Source of the DNA: Dechloromonas sp. | Lineage (GTDB): Bacteria; Pseudomonadota; Gammaproteobacteria; Burkholderiales; Rhodocyclaceae | NCBI GenBank assembly: GCA_011391255.1 | Contig: JAABQV010000007.1 | Span: 1 to 64,000 of the forward strand | Length of the DNA: 64,000 bases | Direction: 5' to 3' | Part shown: positions 30,013 to 41,827 of the stretch, piece after piece | How the letters are laid out: every line of letters begins with the position of its first letter | Position numbering within the stretch: the stretch's first letter is position 1 | The notes under the pieces: model-generated | Told to the model about the DNA's origin: nothing | The model's input: the letters and a program-made list of their open reading frames with translations, nothing else | Database searches by the model: none | Program-made: the position numbers and the translations under genes

Positions 30013-32532
30013 ATGACCAAAAAGCTAATCATTGCCGAAAAACCCTCTGTAGCCGCCGATATTGCCAAGGCGCTGGGTGGTTTTACCAAGCACGACGACT
30101 ACTTCGAGAGTGACACTCACGTTATCTCTTCTGCCGTCGGCCACTTGCTCGAACTGTCCTGCCCCGAAGAATTCGAGGTCAAGAGAGGGAAATGGTCATT
30201 TGCCCATCTGCCGGTGATTCCACCGCACTTTGCGCTATCGCCCATCGAAAAGACAGAACCGCGCCTGCGCGTTCTTAATAAGCTAATCAAACGCAAGGAT
30301 GTTGACGGCTTAATCAATGCCTGTGACGCGGGGCGCGAGGGCGAGTTGATCTTCAACTACATCGCACAGCACAGCAAGACGACCAAGCCGGTACAACGCC
30401 TGTGGCTTCAGTCCATGACCCAGGGGGCCATCCGCGACGGCTTCTCGCGCTTGCGCCCGGGAATTGAAATGCAGGGACTTGGCGATGCTGCCGTCTGCCG
30501 CTCTGAATCTGACTGGCTGGTCGGCATCAACGGCACGCGGGCGATGACCGCCTTCAATTCCAAGACCGGTGGCTTCCACCTGACGACGGTAGGCCGCGTT
30601 CAGACGCCAACTTTGGCTATTGTTGTTGATCGCGAAAAGCGCATCCGTGAGTTCAAATCGCGCCCTTACTGGGAAGTCGAAGCCAGTTTTGCCGCCAAGG
30701 CCGGTGATTACACCGGCAAATGGTTTGACGAAGCCTATAAAGGCAAAAATGAAGACGAACATGCGCGTGCCGATCGTCTTTGGGATGAAAAGCGCGCTGA
30801 TGCCATACGCGCAGCGACGCTGGGCAAACCTGGTATTGTTACCGAAGAAGCCAAGCCGGAAACCCGTCTTTCACCGCAACTCTTCGATTTGACAAGCCTT
30901 CAGCGCGAAGCAAACGCTCGCTTCGGTTTTTCCGCCAAGACCACGCTGAGTATTGCCCAGGCGCTTTATGAAAAGCACAAAGTTCTTACTTATCCGCGAA
31001 CCGACTCTCGTTGCCTGCCGGAAGACTACATTCCTACCGTCAAGACCACCCTGGCGGTGTTGACCGGCGAAGGTGCGGGCAAAGGACACGATGAAGTACT
31101 GCTCGCGCGCTACTCACCGTTTGCCCACCAGATCCTGGCGCGTAACTGGGTGCTGCCCAATAAACGTATTTTCAACAACGCGAAAGTAAGTGACCACTTC
31201 GCAATTATCCCAACGCCACAGGCACCGAAAGCACTTAACGAGATCGAGCAGAAGCTTTACGACTTTGTCGTCAAGCGCTTCCTTTCAGTGTTTTTCCCGC
31301 CTGCAGAATATCTTGTCACAACCCGCATTACCCGCGTCGAGAGCGAGCCCTTCAAGACCGAAGGCAAGGTTCTGGTCAATCCGGGCTGGCTGGCAGTGCA
31401 CGGCAAGGAAGGGCAGGAAGGTAACGACGGCAATCTGATTGCAGTCGACGCCGGCGAGAAGGTAAAAACCGAAGACGTCATCGTCAAGGCCAACGAAACC
31501 AAGCCGCCACCGCGCCATTCGGAAGCTACACTGCTTTCTGCCATGGAAGGTGCCGGCAAGATGGTTGATGATGAGGACTTGAAAGCGGCGATGGCCGGAC
31601 GCGGCCTCGGCACGCCGGCAACACGCGCGCAGATCATCGAAAATCTGATCGGCGAACAGTACATGGTTCGCGAAGGTCGTGAACTAACACCTACCGCCAA
31701 GGCATTTTCCTTGATGACGCTGCTCAACGGCCTCAGCATCAATGAACTCACCCATCCGGAGCTAACCGGCGATTGGGAATGGAAGCTGGGGCGAATCGAA
31801 AAGGGTGAATTCACCCGCACCGAGTTCATGCGCGAAATCGCCGAGATGACCCGGCACATGGTTGAGCGCGCCAAAACCTTCGATAGCGACACAATCCCGG
31901 GTGATTTTGGCGTGTTGACTGCGAAATGTCCGCGTTGTGGCGGTGAAATTCGCGAGAATTACAAAAAATTCCAGTGCGGGAGCTGTGATTATTCGCTATG
32001 GAAGATCGTTGCAGGGCGCCAATTCGAGCCTGCCGAGATTGATACCCTAATTAACGAGAAACAAGTCGGCCCGCTGACCGGCTTCCGTAACAAGATGGGG
32101 CGCACCTTTGCTGCAGCCATCAAGCTCAATGACAAGATGGAGCCGGAGTTTGATTTCGGCCAGGATAAATCCGACGAAGCCAATGCCGAGCCGGTCGACT
32201 TTTCCAGCCAACAAAGTCTGGGCAAATGCCCGAAATGTACTGCCGGCGTTTTTGATCACGGAAATTCTTACGTTTGTGAAAAATCGGTTGGCCCCGACAA
32301 GACCTGCGACTTCCGCTCCGGAAAGATCATTCTGCAACAGCCAATTGAAGCGGCACAAATGAACAAGCTGCTGAGTGAAGGCAAAACCGAATTGCTCAAG
32401 GAGTTTGTTTCCAACCGCACACGGCGGAAATTCTCGGCTTATCTGGTCGCCAAAGAAGGCAAGGTCAGCTTTGAATTCGAGAAAAAAGTCGCCAAGCCCA
32501 AGGCTGCGCCCAAGAAGAAGGCAGAAGCCTGA
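30013..32532 (+). CDS. topB: type IA DNA topoisomerase (topoisomerase III-like) with C-terminal Zn fingers
   Basis: LIIAEKPSVAADIAKALG, active-site region VLTYPRTDSRCLPEDY, CPRCGGEI...CGSC and CPKCTAGV zinc motifs. Confidence 0.92.
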   Translation: MTKKLIIAEKPSVAADIAKALGGFTKHDDYFESDTHVISSAVGHLLELSCPEEFEVKRGKWSFAHLPVIPPHFALSPIEKTEPRLRVLNKLIKRKDVDGLINACDAGREGELIFNYIAQHSKTTKPVQRLWLQSMTQGAIRDGFSRLRPGIEMQGLGDAAVCRSESDWLVGINGTRAMTAFNSKTGGFHLTTVGRVQTPTLAIVVDREKRIREFKSRPYWEVEASFAAKAGDYTGKWFDEAYKGKNEDEHARADRLWDEKRADAIRAATLGKPGIVTEEAKPETRLSPQLFDLTSLQREANARFGFSAKTTLSIAQALYEKHKVLTYPRTDSRCLPEDYIPTVKTTLAVLTGEGAGKGHDEVLLARYSPFAHQILARNWVLPNKRIFNNAKVSDHFAIIPTPQAPKALNEIEQKLYDFVVKRFLSVFFPPAEYLVTTRITRVESEPFKTEGKVLVNPGWLAVHGKEGQEGNDGNLIAVDAGEKVKTEDVIVKANETKPPPRHSEATLLSAMEGAGKMVDDEDLKAAMAGRGLGTPATRAQIIENLIGEQYMVREGRELTPTAKAFSLMTLLNGLSINELTHPELTGDWEWKLGRIEKGEFTRTEFMREIAEMTRHMVERAKTFDSDTIPGDFGVLTAKCPRCGGEIRENYKKFQCGSCDYSLWKIVAGRQFEPAEIDTLINEKQVGPLTGFRNKMGRTFAAAIKLNDKMEPEFDFGQDKSDEANAEPVDFSSQQSLGKCPKCTAGVFDHGNSYVCEKSVGPDKTCDFRSGKIILQQPIEAAQMNKLLSEGKTELLKEFVSNRTRRKFSAYLVAKEGKVSFEFEKKVAKPKAAPKKKAEA

Positions 32533-32547
32533 TTTTTATGGCGCTAC

Positions 32548-32561
32548 GTTTCACGTGAAAC
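32548..32561. promoter_or_regulatory. parS: parS centromere-like site within a larger inverted repeat
   Basis: GTTTCACGTGAAAC, flanked by GCGCTA (32541) and TAGCGC (to 32568), between convergent topB and oxyR. Confidence 0.88.
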
Positions 32562-32571
32562 ATAGCGCTGC

Positions 32572-33486
32572 CTAGCGCCGGGAATTCGTACCCGGCAGGC
32601 GGCAGGAAAGCAGGGCGGCGCGTACCGCGTCAATCGCCTGCGGGCGGGGAAAGGTAACCCGCCAAACCAAACCAACCGTGCGAAATGGCGAACTTCCGGA
32701 AAATGGCAAAACCTTGACCAAGGGCTCCTTGCCGATCAGCGGATCAGCAGCCGTACTCGGCATCACAGCGACGCCGGCGCCACTCGCCACCATGTAACGT
32801 ATGGTTTCTAACGAACTACCTTCGAGCGAATGCTCGAGAGCATCGGGCGCCGCCAAACGCGGGCAGGACTCAAGTACCTGCTCACGGAAGCAGTTGCCGT
32901 GACCAAGTAACAGCAAACTTTGCCCGTCGAGTTCGTCGGCAAGCACATCCGCGCGATCAACCCAGGGATGACTGGCCGGCACGACCACGCGGAAAGGTTC
33001 GTCATAAACCGGCTGGGCAACCAGCCCGGGCTCGGCGAAGGGCAGGGCAATGACAATCACGTCGAGCTCGCCGGCCTTCAGGGCGGGGATCAGATTGGCG
33101 GTGAAATCTTCCTTGAGAAACAAAGGCATCGCCGGCGCATGCTTGTGCAAGGCCGGTATCAGCTTGGGAAATAGATAAGGTGCAATGGTGTAAATGACGC
33201 CGACACGCAATGGCCCCGTCATCGGATCACCAGCAGCCCCGGCGATTTCTTCGAGACGAACTGCCTCTTCAAGAACGCGCAGCGCTTGATTGACGATGCG
33301 CTCACCAAGCGCGGTAATTCTGACGTCGGAAGCAGTTCGTTCAAACAAGGCGGCACCGAGTTGGCCCTCGACCTTCTTTAGCGCCACCGACAAGGTTGGC
33401 TGGCTAACGTGACAGGCTTCAGCCGCCTTGCCGAAATGACGCTCGCGAGCCAGCGCAACGATATAGCGCATTTCGGTCAGAGTCAT
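32572..33486 (-). CDS. oxyR: LysR-family regulator, OxyR-like
   Basis: MTLTEMRYIVALARERHFGKAAEACHVSQPTLSVALKKVE; LLLGHGNCFREQVLESC redox-Cys region. Confidence 0.88.
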   Translation of the reverse strand: MTLTEMRYIVALARERHFGKAAEACHVSQPTLSVALKKVEGQLGAALFERTASDVRITALGERIVNQALRVLEEAVRLEEIAGAAGDPMTGPLRVGVIYTIAPYLFPKLIPALHKHAPAMPLFLKEDFTANLIPALKAGELDVIVIALPFAEPGLVAQPVYDEPFRVVVPASHPWVDRADVLADELDGQSLLLLGHGNCFREQVLESCPRLAAPDALEHSLEGSSLETIRYMVASGAGVAVMPSTAADPLIGKEPLVKVLPFSGSSPFRTVGLVWRVTFPRPQAIDAVRAALLSCRLPGTNSRR

Positions 33487-34190
33487 AATAAATATCCCAG
33501 CTTTTTCAGGTCGACCGCAGATAACCAGCGCCAATCGCCGGGGGCCAAGTCACCCGGCAAAGATAAGTCGCCAATGGACTCGCGTTGCAATGCTTCAACC
33601 CGATTACCGGCAGCGGCCACCATGCGCTTCACCTGATGATATTTACCCTCGGTCACTGTCAGGCGCAGCAGATGCGAACCGGCAATCTCGCAAGCAGCGG
33701 CACGGATCGGCTCGGGTTCGTCATTCAACAAAACCCCGTTCAGCAGCTGCTCGATCTGATCCTGCTCAACCGCATGTTTGGTCATTGCCAGATAAACTTT
33801 GGGAACCTTGCGTTTGGCCGACGACAAAACGTGATTGAGTTGGCCATCATCGGTTATCAGCAGCAAACCAGTGGTGTCCTCGTCGAGACGACCAATCGGC
33901 TGGACGCCGCGTTCGCGCAAGGGCAAAGGCAGCAAGCTCAAAACACTGGGGTGGTGCAGGGGCTTACGCGAACATTCGTAGCCGCTTGGCTTGTTGAGCA
34001 TCAGGCAGGCGAACTCGGCATACGGCCAAACGATGTCGTCCACCGTAAAGATGAGTCCTGAGGTTTCAAATTCTGCGAAAGGATCAGTGCAAATTTCGCC
34101 GTTGACCGTAACTCTTTCGTTACGAACGAGTCCCCGGCAGCCTTTACGCGTGCCGAAGCCGTGTTTCTGGAGCAGTCTGTCTAGTTGCAT
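33483..34190 (-). CDS. rsuA: 16S rRNA pseudouridine synthase RsuA family
   Basis: S4-like N-terminus; PIGRLDEDTTGLLLITDDGQL catalytic motif. Confidence 0.9.
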   Translation of the reverse strand: MQLDRLLQKHGFGTRKGCRGLVRNERVTVNGEICTDPFAEFETSGLIFTVDDIVWPYAEFACLMLNKPSGYECSRKPLHHPSVLSLLPLPLRERGVQPIGRLDEDTTGLLLITDDGQLNHVLSSAKRKVPKVYLAMTKHAVEQDQIEQLLNGVLLNDEPEPIRAAACEIAGSHLLRLTVTEGKYHQVKRMVAAAGNRVEALQRESIGDLSLPGDLAPGDWRWLSAVDLKKLGYLL

Positions 34191-34213
34191 GGCCGGAATG
34201 CTAACATTGCGCC

Positions 34214-34684
34214 ATGAATTTCGAACATCTTCTCCAGATCAACGACCCGGAAAACCCGTTGATCGATACCCTGACCCGCGACCAGCTTTGGCAGGGTCTG
34301 TTGCATCGGGTCGAGAACCCGCTGCCTTTTCTGCCCGGACTTGAAGCCTGCACCATCCTTGAGCGCGACGGTAGCACGCTGTTGCGCGAACTGGATTTTG
34401 GCCCGGCCGCCATTCAGGATCGCGTGACACTTGCCGAGCAAGACTGGGTGCGCTTTGCCATTGTGCCCAGCGAACAGCATGCCGGCGGCAGCCTGACGAT
34501 CACCATCGAGGAACCGGAGCCCGGCTTTCTGTTTTTGCGTTTCGCTTACGAAACCACGTTGGCGAAAGACCCGAACTCGGAAGAACGGGCCTACATCGAA
34601 TACGTTAAATCAGCCTATCACCAGTCCGATGTCGATTGCGTGCGGATCATCCGCACGCTGGCTGCCGGTGGCCTACCCAAGTAA
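34214..34684 (+). CDS. AtaL-like/DUF1857 START-fold protein
   Basis: 156 aa; LINDPENPLIDTLTRDQLWQGLLHRVENP pattern of this family. Confidence 0.65.
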   Translation: MNFEHLLQINDPENPLIDTLTRDQLWQGLLHRVENPLPFLPGLEACTILERDGSTLLRELDFGPAAIQDRVTLAEQDWVRFAIVPSEQHAGGSLTITIEEPEPGFLFLRFAYETTLAKDPNSEERAYIEYVKSAYHQSDVDCVRIIRTLAAGGLPK

Positions 34685-36307
<1,623 letters not shown>

Positions 36308-36457
36308 GGCAATTCCAATCCGGTGAATGGTCTAGGACAAGGGTCTGGATTTTACCCGCTTTAGAAGCCGAGCCCGCCAAACACGGCCAATTTTGACCAA
36401 AATCGATGCAAGTTCGAGTATTTTTTGGCACACTGTTTGATTCAGGGAGGAAACAGA

Positions 36458-37582
36458 ATGCATGCGAAAACTCACATCGCGGTCGTCGATGACAATCCGC
36501 CGCAACGCATGATTTTGTCTCGCCTTCTGGAAAGCAATTACCGGGTAAGCACTTTTGACAACGGTGAGAAGTTTCTCGCCAGCGAAGAGGCTTTTGATGC
36601 CGTCCTGCTCGATATCGAAATGCCCGGCCTCAATGGCTACGAGACTTGCCGCAAGTTACGCGCCCGCACCGAAGGAAAAGAAATCCCGGTAATTTTCGTT
36701 TCAGCCCACGATACCGCACCGGAACGCGTAGAAGCCTACGAGGCTGGCGGTGATGATTTCGTGACAAAGCCGATCACCGCCAGTGAACTACGTTACAAAC
36801 TAAAAGGTGCAATCGAGCATCGCCTGCGCGTTCAGGATCTTGCCGCCCTATCGTCAAATGCCCAACAAGTTGCCTTCACCGCAATGATCAGTATGGGCGA
36901 CCTCGGCGTCGTTATCGACTTCCTGCGTAACTCGTACAACAACCGCAGCTATGAGTCCATTGCCCAGAAACTGATTAATGCGATTTCTGCCTGGGGATTA
37001 TTGGGAATCGTTCAGGTACGTGGCCGCAACGGGCACCTTGATCGGAGTTCGGCCGGTGATATCTCGCCATTGCAGGCTTCGGTGCTCGAAACGATGCGCG
37101 GGATGGGGCGCATTTTTGAATTGGGCTCGCGCGCCATTGTTAACTACAAGCATGTCTCACTGTTGATCCAAAATCTGCCGACTGACGATCCGGATAAAGT
37201 CGGGCGTCTGCGCGATCACCTTGCAGTGTTGGCGGAAGGCGCTGATATGCGCGTCGCTGCACTTGATGCGGTCGACGAGCGAAATCTGCAAAAAAATGGG
37301 ATTACCGGCGCTTTGGCCGAACTGCGTAACGCTTTACAGAGGATCGGCGAGCAGAATCGGGGCAATCGAGCCAACGGGCAAAACCTCATGCTTGAATCAC
37401 TCGAAAATCTATCACGTACCCTGCCCACCCTTGGCCTGACGGACAGTCAGGTGGGCTACGTTGACGATCTGCTCAAGGAAACTCAGGACGAGACCAAGCA
37501 GTATTTCGATCAGGCGCAGAGCATCGAAAGCGAGTTCAGTGAAGTTCTCAGTCAACTCGAACGCCTCGCGCGGGCTGACTAA
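36458..37582 (+). CDS. response regulator with uncharacterised C-terminal helical output region
   Basis: REC domain VVDDNPPQRMILSRLL...AVLLDIEMPGLNG...VTKPITASEL; no HTH, GGDEF, EAL or HD motif recognised in about 240 aa C-terminus. Confidence 0.85.
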   Translation: MHAKTHIAVVDDNPPQRMILSRLLESNYRVSTFDNGEKFLASEEAFDAVLLDIEMPGLNGYETCRKLRARTEGKEIPVIFVSAHDTAPERVEAYEAGGDDFVTKPITASELRYKLKGAIEHRLRVQDLAALSSNAQQVAFTAMISMGDLGVVIDFLRNSYNNRSYESIAQKLINAISAWGLLGIVQVRGRNGHLDRSSAGDISPLQASVLETMRGMGRIFELGSRAIVNYKHVSLLIQNLPTDDPDKVGRLRDHLAVLAEGADMRVAALDAVDERNLQKNGITGALAELRNALQRIGEQNRGNRANGQNLMLESLENLSRTLPTLGLTDSQVGYVDDLLKETQDETKQYFDQAQSIESEFSEVLSQLERLARAD

Positions 37583-37678
37583 AGCCGTTAATTAAACGGC
37601 AACCCGGCTACGGCCCATTTTGGTGCACCGCAGTGTAAGATGCCGGACAAGCCCCTTAGCCGAAGACTCTGACTGATC

Positions 37679-38962
37679 ATGGTTCCTCACCTTACCACCG
37701 CCCTCAGCGGCCCCATTCTGGAGCTGGAGCGCCGCTTCCTGGATAGCAGCGCGCAAATTGAGCACTGGCTGCGCAGCCAGTGGCAGGAGCACACGCCGCC
37801 GTTCTATTCCTCCTGCGATTTGCGTAACTCAGGTTTCAAGCTGGCGCCGGTTGATACCAATCTCTTCCCGGGCGGATTCAACAATCTCAACCCGGCCTTC
37901 TTGCCGCTCTGCGTTCAGGCAGCGATGGTCGCCATCGAGAAAATCTGCCCGAATGCCAAGAACCTGCTGCTGATTCCTGAGAATCACACGCGCAACCAGT
38001 TTTACCTGCAAAACGTAGCGCAACTGTTCACCATACTGCGCCATACCGGCCTGAATGTCCGGATCGGAACGATGTTGCCGGAGATCACTCAGCCTACCGA
38101 GATTGCCCTAAGCAACGGGCAAAGCCTGCTACTTGAACCGCTGGTTCGCACCGAAAACCGGCTCGGTCTCAAAGACTTCCAGCCATGCGCTATTTTGCTC
38201 AATAACGATCTTTCGGCCGGCATCCCGGAAATCCTCAAGAATCTCAATGATCAATATGTCTTGCCGCCCTTGCATGCCGGCTGGGCAGTACGCCGCAAAT
38301 CCCACCATTTCGCTGCTTACGACGAAGTGGCTACTCACTTTTCAAATGAAATCGGGATCGACCCGTGGCGCATCAACCCGGCGTTCGACACCTGCCGCAG
38401 CATCAATTTTCATGAAAGGCAGGGCGAAGAATGTCTGGCCGCCAAGGTCGCCGGCGTGCTCGATATCGTCAAGGAAAAATACAAGGAATACGGCATTAGC
38501 GAAACCCCTTATGTAGTCGTCAAGGCCGACGCCGGCACTTACGGCATGGGGGTGATGACGGTACGCGATGCGGATGAAGTGATCGCCCTCAATCGTAAAC
38601 AACGCAACAAAATGAGTGTTGGCAAGGAGGGCATCGAAGTCAGCGAAGTCATCATTCAGGAAGGGGTGCACACTTTCGAAACCCTTAACGAAGCGGTTGC
38701 CGAACCAGTTATTTACATGATGGATCACTTCGTTGTCGGCGGCTTTTACCGCGTTCATACCGGGCGCGGCAAGGATGAGAATCTCAATGCGCCGGGCATG
38801 CACTTTGAACCGCTCGCATTCGAAACCGGCTGCAACCTCCCGGATTACGGTGGCGGACCGGATACGCCGCCCAACCGTTTCTACGCTTACGGTGTCGTCG
38901 GCCGCCTTGCCTGTCTGGCGGCCGCCATCGAGCTTGAGCGAACGGCGCCGGATAACGGCTGA
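37679..38962 (+). CDS. gshA: glutamate--cysteine ligase (proteobacterial alternative type)
   Basis: 427 aa; SSCDLRNSGFKLAPVDTNLFPGGFNNL, VVKADAGTYGMGVMTV; adjacent to gshB. Confidence 0.92.
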   Translation: MVPHLTTALSGPILELERRFLDSSAQIEHWLRSQWQEHTPPFYSSCDLRNSGFKLAPVDTNLFPGGFNNLNPAFLPLCVQAAMVAIEKICPNAKNLLLIPENHTRNQFYLQNVAQLFTILRHTGLNVRIGTMLPEITQPTEIALSNGQSLLLEPLVRTENRLGLKDFQPCAILLNNDLSAGIPEILKNLNDQYVLPPLHAGWAVRRKSHHFAAYDEVATHFSNEIGIDPWRINPAFDTCRSINFHERQGEECLAAKVAGVLDIVKEKYKEYGISETPYVVVKADAGTYGMGVMTVRDADEVIALNRKQRNKMSVGKEGIEVSEVIIQEGVHTFETLNEAVAEPVIYMMDHFVVGGFYRVHTGRGKDENLNAPGMHFEPLAFETGCNLPDYGGGPDTPPNRFYAYGVVGRLACLAAAIELERTAPDNG

Positions 38963-38973
38963 ACACCCGAGGC

Positions 38974-39993
38974 ATGGCGCAACAGCTGCACTTCGAAAAA
39001 CATCTGCTCGGCGGCAGCAGTCAGCCTCTCAAACTGGCCTTCATTCTCGACCCGCTGACCACTTTAAAGGCCTGGAAAGATTCGTCTGTGGCGATGATGC
39101 GCGCTGCCGAAAAGCATGGCCACGAGGTATTTGCCATCGACTGCGCCAGCCTCGCCTGGCGTCGCCCGGAGCCCGGCCACTCCGGCGGCGTCTTTGGCGA
39201 AGCAGTGCAGTTGCACATGCGTCCTGATGATCACGACTGGTATCGAGAAACGGGGCATGCCAGCATGTCACTCGGCAATTTTGCCGCTGTCATCATGCGC
39301 AAGGATCCGCCGTTTGATTTTGAATACCTGACCGCCACCTGGCTGCTTGAACGCGCCGAAGCTGATGGTGTTCGTGTTTTTAACCGCCCGCGGGCGCTGC
39401 GCGAACATTCGGAAAAGCTGTCGATCACCGAATTCAACGAGTTCACCCCGCCGACGCTGGTGGCGCGTGACATGCACTTGCTCCAACAATTTATTGATGA
39501 ACAACGGGATATCATCCTGAAACCGCTTGATGGCATGGGTGGTAGCCAGATATTCCGTATCCATCGCAATGATCCCAACCGCAACGTCATTATTGAAACA
39601 CTGACCAATGAGGGTCAACGGACGGTTATGGCCCAACATTACCTGCCGGCGATCAGTCAGGGCGACAAACGTATTTTGCTGATTGCCGGCAAGCCCGTAC
39701 CCTTTTGCCTGGCACGCATTCCAAAAGCGGGTGAAACCCGTGGCAATCTTGCGGCCGGTGGCACCGGCGTCGCCCAGGAACTTTCGCCGCGTGATCGCGA
39801 GATTGCCGAGAAACTGGGGCCCATACTGTTCAAACGCGGGCTAATGCTGGTTGGAATTGATGTGATTGGCGATCACCTGACTGAAATTAACGTCACCAGC
39901 CCGACCTGCATGGTTGAAATCCGTCAGCAAACCGGTTTTGATGCGGCCGGATCCTTCATTTCTGCGGTTGAGCAAGCATGTGGCGTTTCCTGA
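38974..39993 (+). CDS. gshB: glutathione synthetase
   Basis: KLAFILDPLTTLKAWKDSSVAMM, ILKPLDGMGGSQIFR, NVTSPTCMVEI. Confidence 0.96.
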   Translation: MAQQLHFEKHLLGGSSQPLKLAFILDPLTTLKAWKDSSVAMMRAAEKHGHEVFAIDCASLAWRRPEPGHSGGVFGEAVQLHMRPDDHDWYRETGHASMSLGNFAAVIMRKDPPFDFEYLTATWLLERAEADGVRVFNRPRALREHSEKLSITEFNEFTPPTLVARDMHLLQQFIDEQRDIILKPLDGMGGSQIFRIHRNDPNRNVIIETLTNEGQRTVMAQHYLPAISQGDKRILLIAGKPVPFCLARIPKAGETRGNLAAGGTGVAQELSPRDREIAEKLGPILFKRGLMLVGIDVIGDHLTEINVTSPTCMVEIRQQTGFDAAGSFISAVEQACGVS

Positions 39994-41009
39994 GTTTCTG
40001 CCTCTGTTTGCTTTGCTTGACAGCATGCGGGCGGGTTACGGTGCAGGAACAACAAGCCTTCGTCTTCGGTACCCGCGTCGAAGTGCTGGTGATCGGCGAC
40101 GATCCAGCACTCGCGCAAAAGGCCATTTCTGCCGTATTGCGTGAATTTGACCGCCTGCACCGCACCTATCACGCCTGGCAGCAATCCGAGCTGACAGCAT
40201 TAAATTTGGCCATTTTTCAGGGTCGACCGCAGCAAGTTAGCGACGAACTCGCCAGCCTGATCCGTGAAAGCCGGGAACTCGCCAGCCAGGGTGACAATCT
40301 CTTTGATCCCGGTATTGGCCAACTCATCAAAGCCTGGGGCTTTCATGCCGAAGAGTTCAAAGCCGTTCTACCCGCTGAGGCGGAGGTAAAGCGACTGCTT
40401 GCGGCGCGTCCGACTATTCAAGACCTGAGTCTGAATGGCAACACCGTCACTAGTCGCAACAGCGAGGTAGCGATTGATTTTGGCGGCTACCTCAAAGGTG
40501 TCGCGCTTGATCGGGCAGCCAACATTCTTCGTCAGGAAGGTATCACCAATGCACTGATCAACATCGGCGGTAATGTCATGGCGCTGGGCAGCAAGGAGGG
40601 ACGGCCGTGGCGTGTCGGGATTCAGCATCCCCGACAATCCGGCCCACTGGCTACAGTTGAGCTGGCAGATGGCGAAGCGATCGGCACCTCGGGAGACTAC
40701 CAGCGCTATTTCGAACTGGACGGCAGACGCTACAACCACCTGCTTGATCCACGTAGCGGCTATCCGGCATCGCATACCGAGGCCGTCACCATTTTGATTC
40801 CGGCCGGGCCAAGGGCCGGAACGCTATCCGATGCTGCCTCAAAGCCGGTCTTTGTCGCCGGCGCAACGGCATGGCAACAACTCGCCAGGCAGCAAAATAT
40901 CGAATTTGTAATGCGGGTTGATCAAAGCGGGACAATTCAAGTCACTGAAAAACTGGCCGGGCGTCTAAAGTTTCTCGGTAGCAATCCGTCTTTCGAAGTT
41001 GTGCCCTGA
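39978..41009 (+). CDS. apbE: FAD:protein FMN transferase
   Basis: lipobox LCLTACG; FGTRVEVLV, DFGGYLKGVALD, LLDPRSGYPASHTEAVTIL. Confidence 0.93.
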   Translation: MWRFLSFCLCLLCLTACGRVTVQEQQAFVFGTRVEVLVIGDDPALAQKAISAVLREFDRLHRTYHAWQQSELTALNLAIFQGRPQQVSDELASLIRESRELASQGDNLFDPGIGQLIKAWGFHAEEFKAVLPAEAEVKRLLAARPTIQDLSLNGNTVTSRNSEVAIDFGGYLKGVALDRAANILRQEGITNALINIGGNVMALGSKEGRPWRVGIQHPRQSGPLATVELADGEAIGTSGDYQRYFELDGRRYNHLLDPRSGYPASHTEAVTILIPAGPRAGTLSDAASKPVFVAGATAWQQLARQQNIEFVMRVDQSGTIQVTEKLAGRLKFLGSNPSFEVVP

Positions 41010-41048
41010 GGTTTAAAATAAACAATACAAATAGAAGGGGATTACGCC

Positions 41049-41822
41049 ATGTTTTTCAAGTATTTTTTGGCCGGTTTTGTCGTTTTGATCGCTAGCCTTC
41101 CGGTCAAGGCAGAAGACCAGAATCTGCTGATTTATTGTGGTATCACGATGGTCAAGCCGATCACCGAGCTTGCGCGGACTTTTGAGCAGAGCGAGAAAAA
41201 TGTTCGCATCACCCTCGCGCAGGGCGGCTCCGAAGATCTTTACCAGAGCGCCAAGAAAAGCCGGATCGGCGATATCTACTTTCCCGGCGAACCAAGCTAC
41301 CGCAACAGGCATTTAGCCGAAGGCCTGCTCGGCGAATACAAATTGGTCGGCTACAACCAGATGGCCTTGTTCGCTCCAAAAGGAAATCCGAAACAAGTCA
41401 AAGGCGACGCCAACGAACTGTTACGCAAAGATCTTATCGTCATGATAGGCAATGCCGAAAGCGGCAGTGTCGGGCAGGAAACCAAAGCGATGCTCGACAA
41501 AGCCGGGATTTACCCAAAAGTTGTGAACAAGGCGGTTGCCTTAATGCCCGATTCACGCGCAATCAACCTTGCGCTAAAGCGCGGCGAGGCAGATCTCGCG
41601 GTCAACTGGCGTGCAACTGCTTTTTTCCCGGATAACGCAGCGCATATAGAAGCCATCAGTCTCGATTCAAAAATAGCAAAACCACAGGCTCTGCTTCTTA
41701 TTCAGCTAACTTTTACAAAAAACCCGGCGCTCAGCCGCAAATTTATTGATTTTGTCGCCTCCGAAGAAGGGCAAGCCGTTTTCCGCAAGCACGGCTTTCT
41801 TGATAATAAGACCAAGCTCTGA
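41049..41822 (+). CDS. periplasmic substrate-binding protein (ModA-like)
   Basis: signal peptide plus [22 protein letters not shown]...[31 protein letters not shown]; no transporter genes adjacent. Confidence 0.85.
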   Translation: MFFKYFLAGFVVLIASLPVKAEDQNLLIYCGITMVKPITELARTFEQSEKNVRITLAQGGSEDLYQSAKKSRIGDIYFPGEPSYRNRHLAEGLLGEYKLVGYNQMALFAPKGNPKQVKGDANELLRKDLIVMIGNAESGSVGQETKAMLDKAGIYPKVVNKAVALMPDSRAINLALKRGEADLAVNWRATAFFPDNAAHIEAISLDSKIAKPQALLLIQLTFTKNPALSRKFIDFVASEEGQAVFRKHGFLDNKTKL

Positions 41823-41827
41823 ACAAT

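Noticed and set aside
30013-32532. Topoisomerase gene considered as topA
   Set aside because: The N-terminus MTKKLIIAEKPSVAADIAKALGG and overall layout fit topoisomerase III better, so it was called topB-like. The absence of smg between dprA and this gene was noted but is not strong evidence of anything.
36426-36440. Possible sigma-54 promoter TGGCAC-N5-TTGA upstream of the response regulator
   Set aside because: Lacks the essential GC of the -12 element (TTGA instead of TTGC); one weak match is expected by chance.
37584-37600. GCCGTT-aatta-AACGGC hairpin after the response regulator as a terminator
   Set aside because: Only a 6-bp stem and no T-tract; too weak to call.
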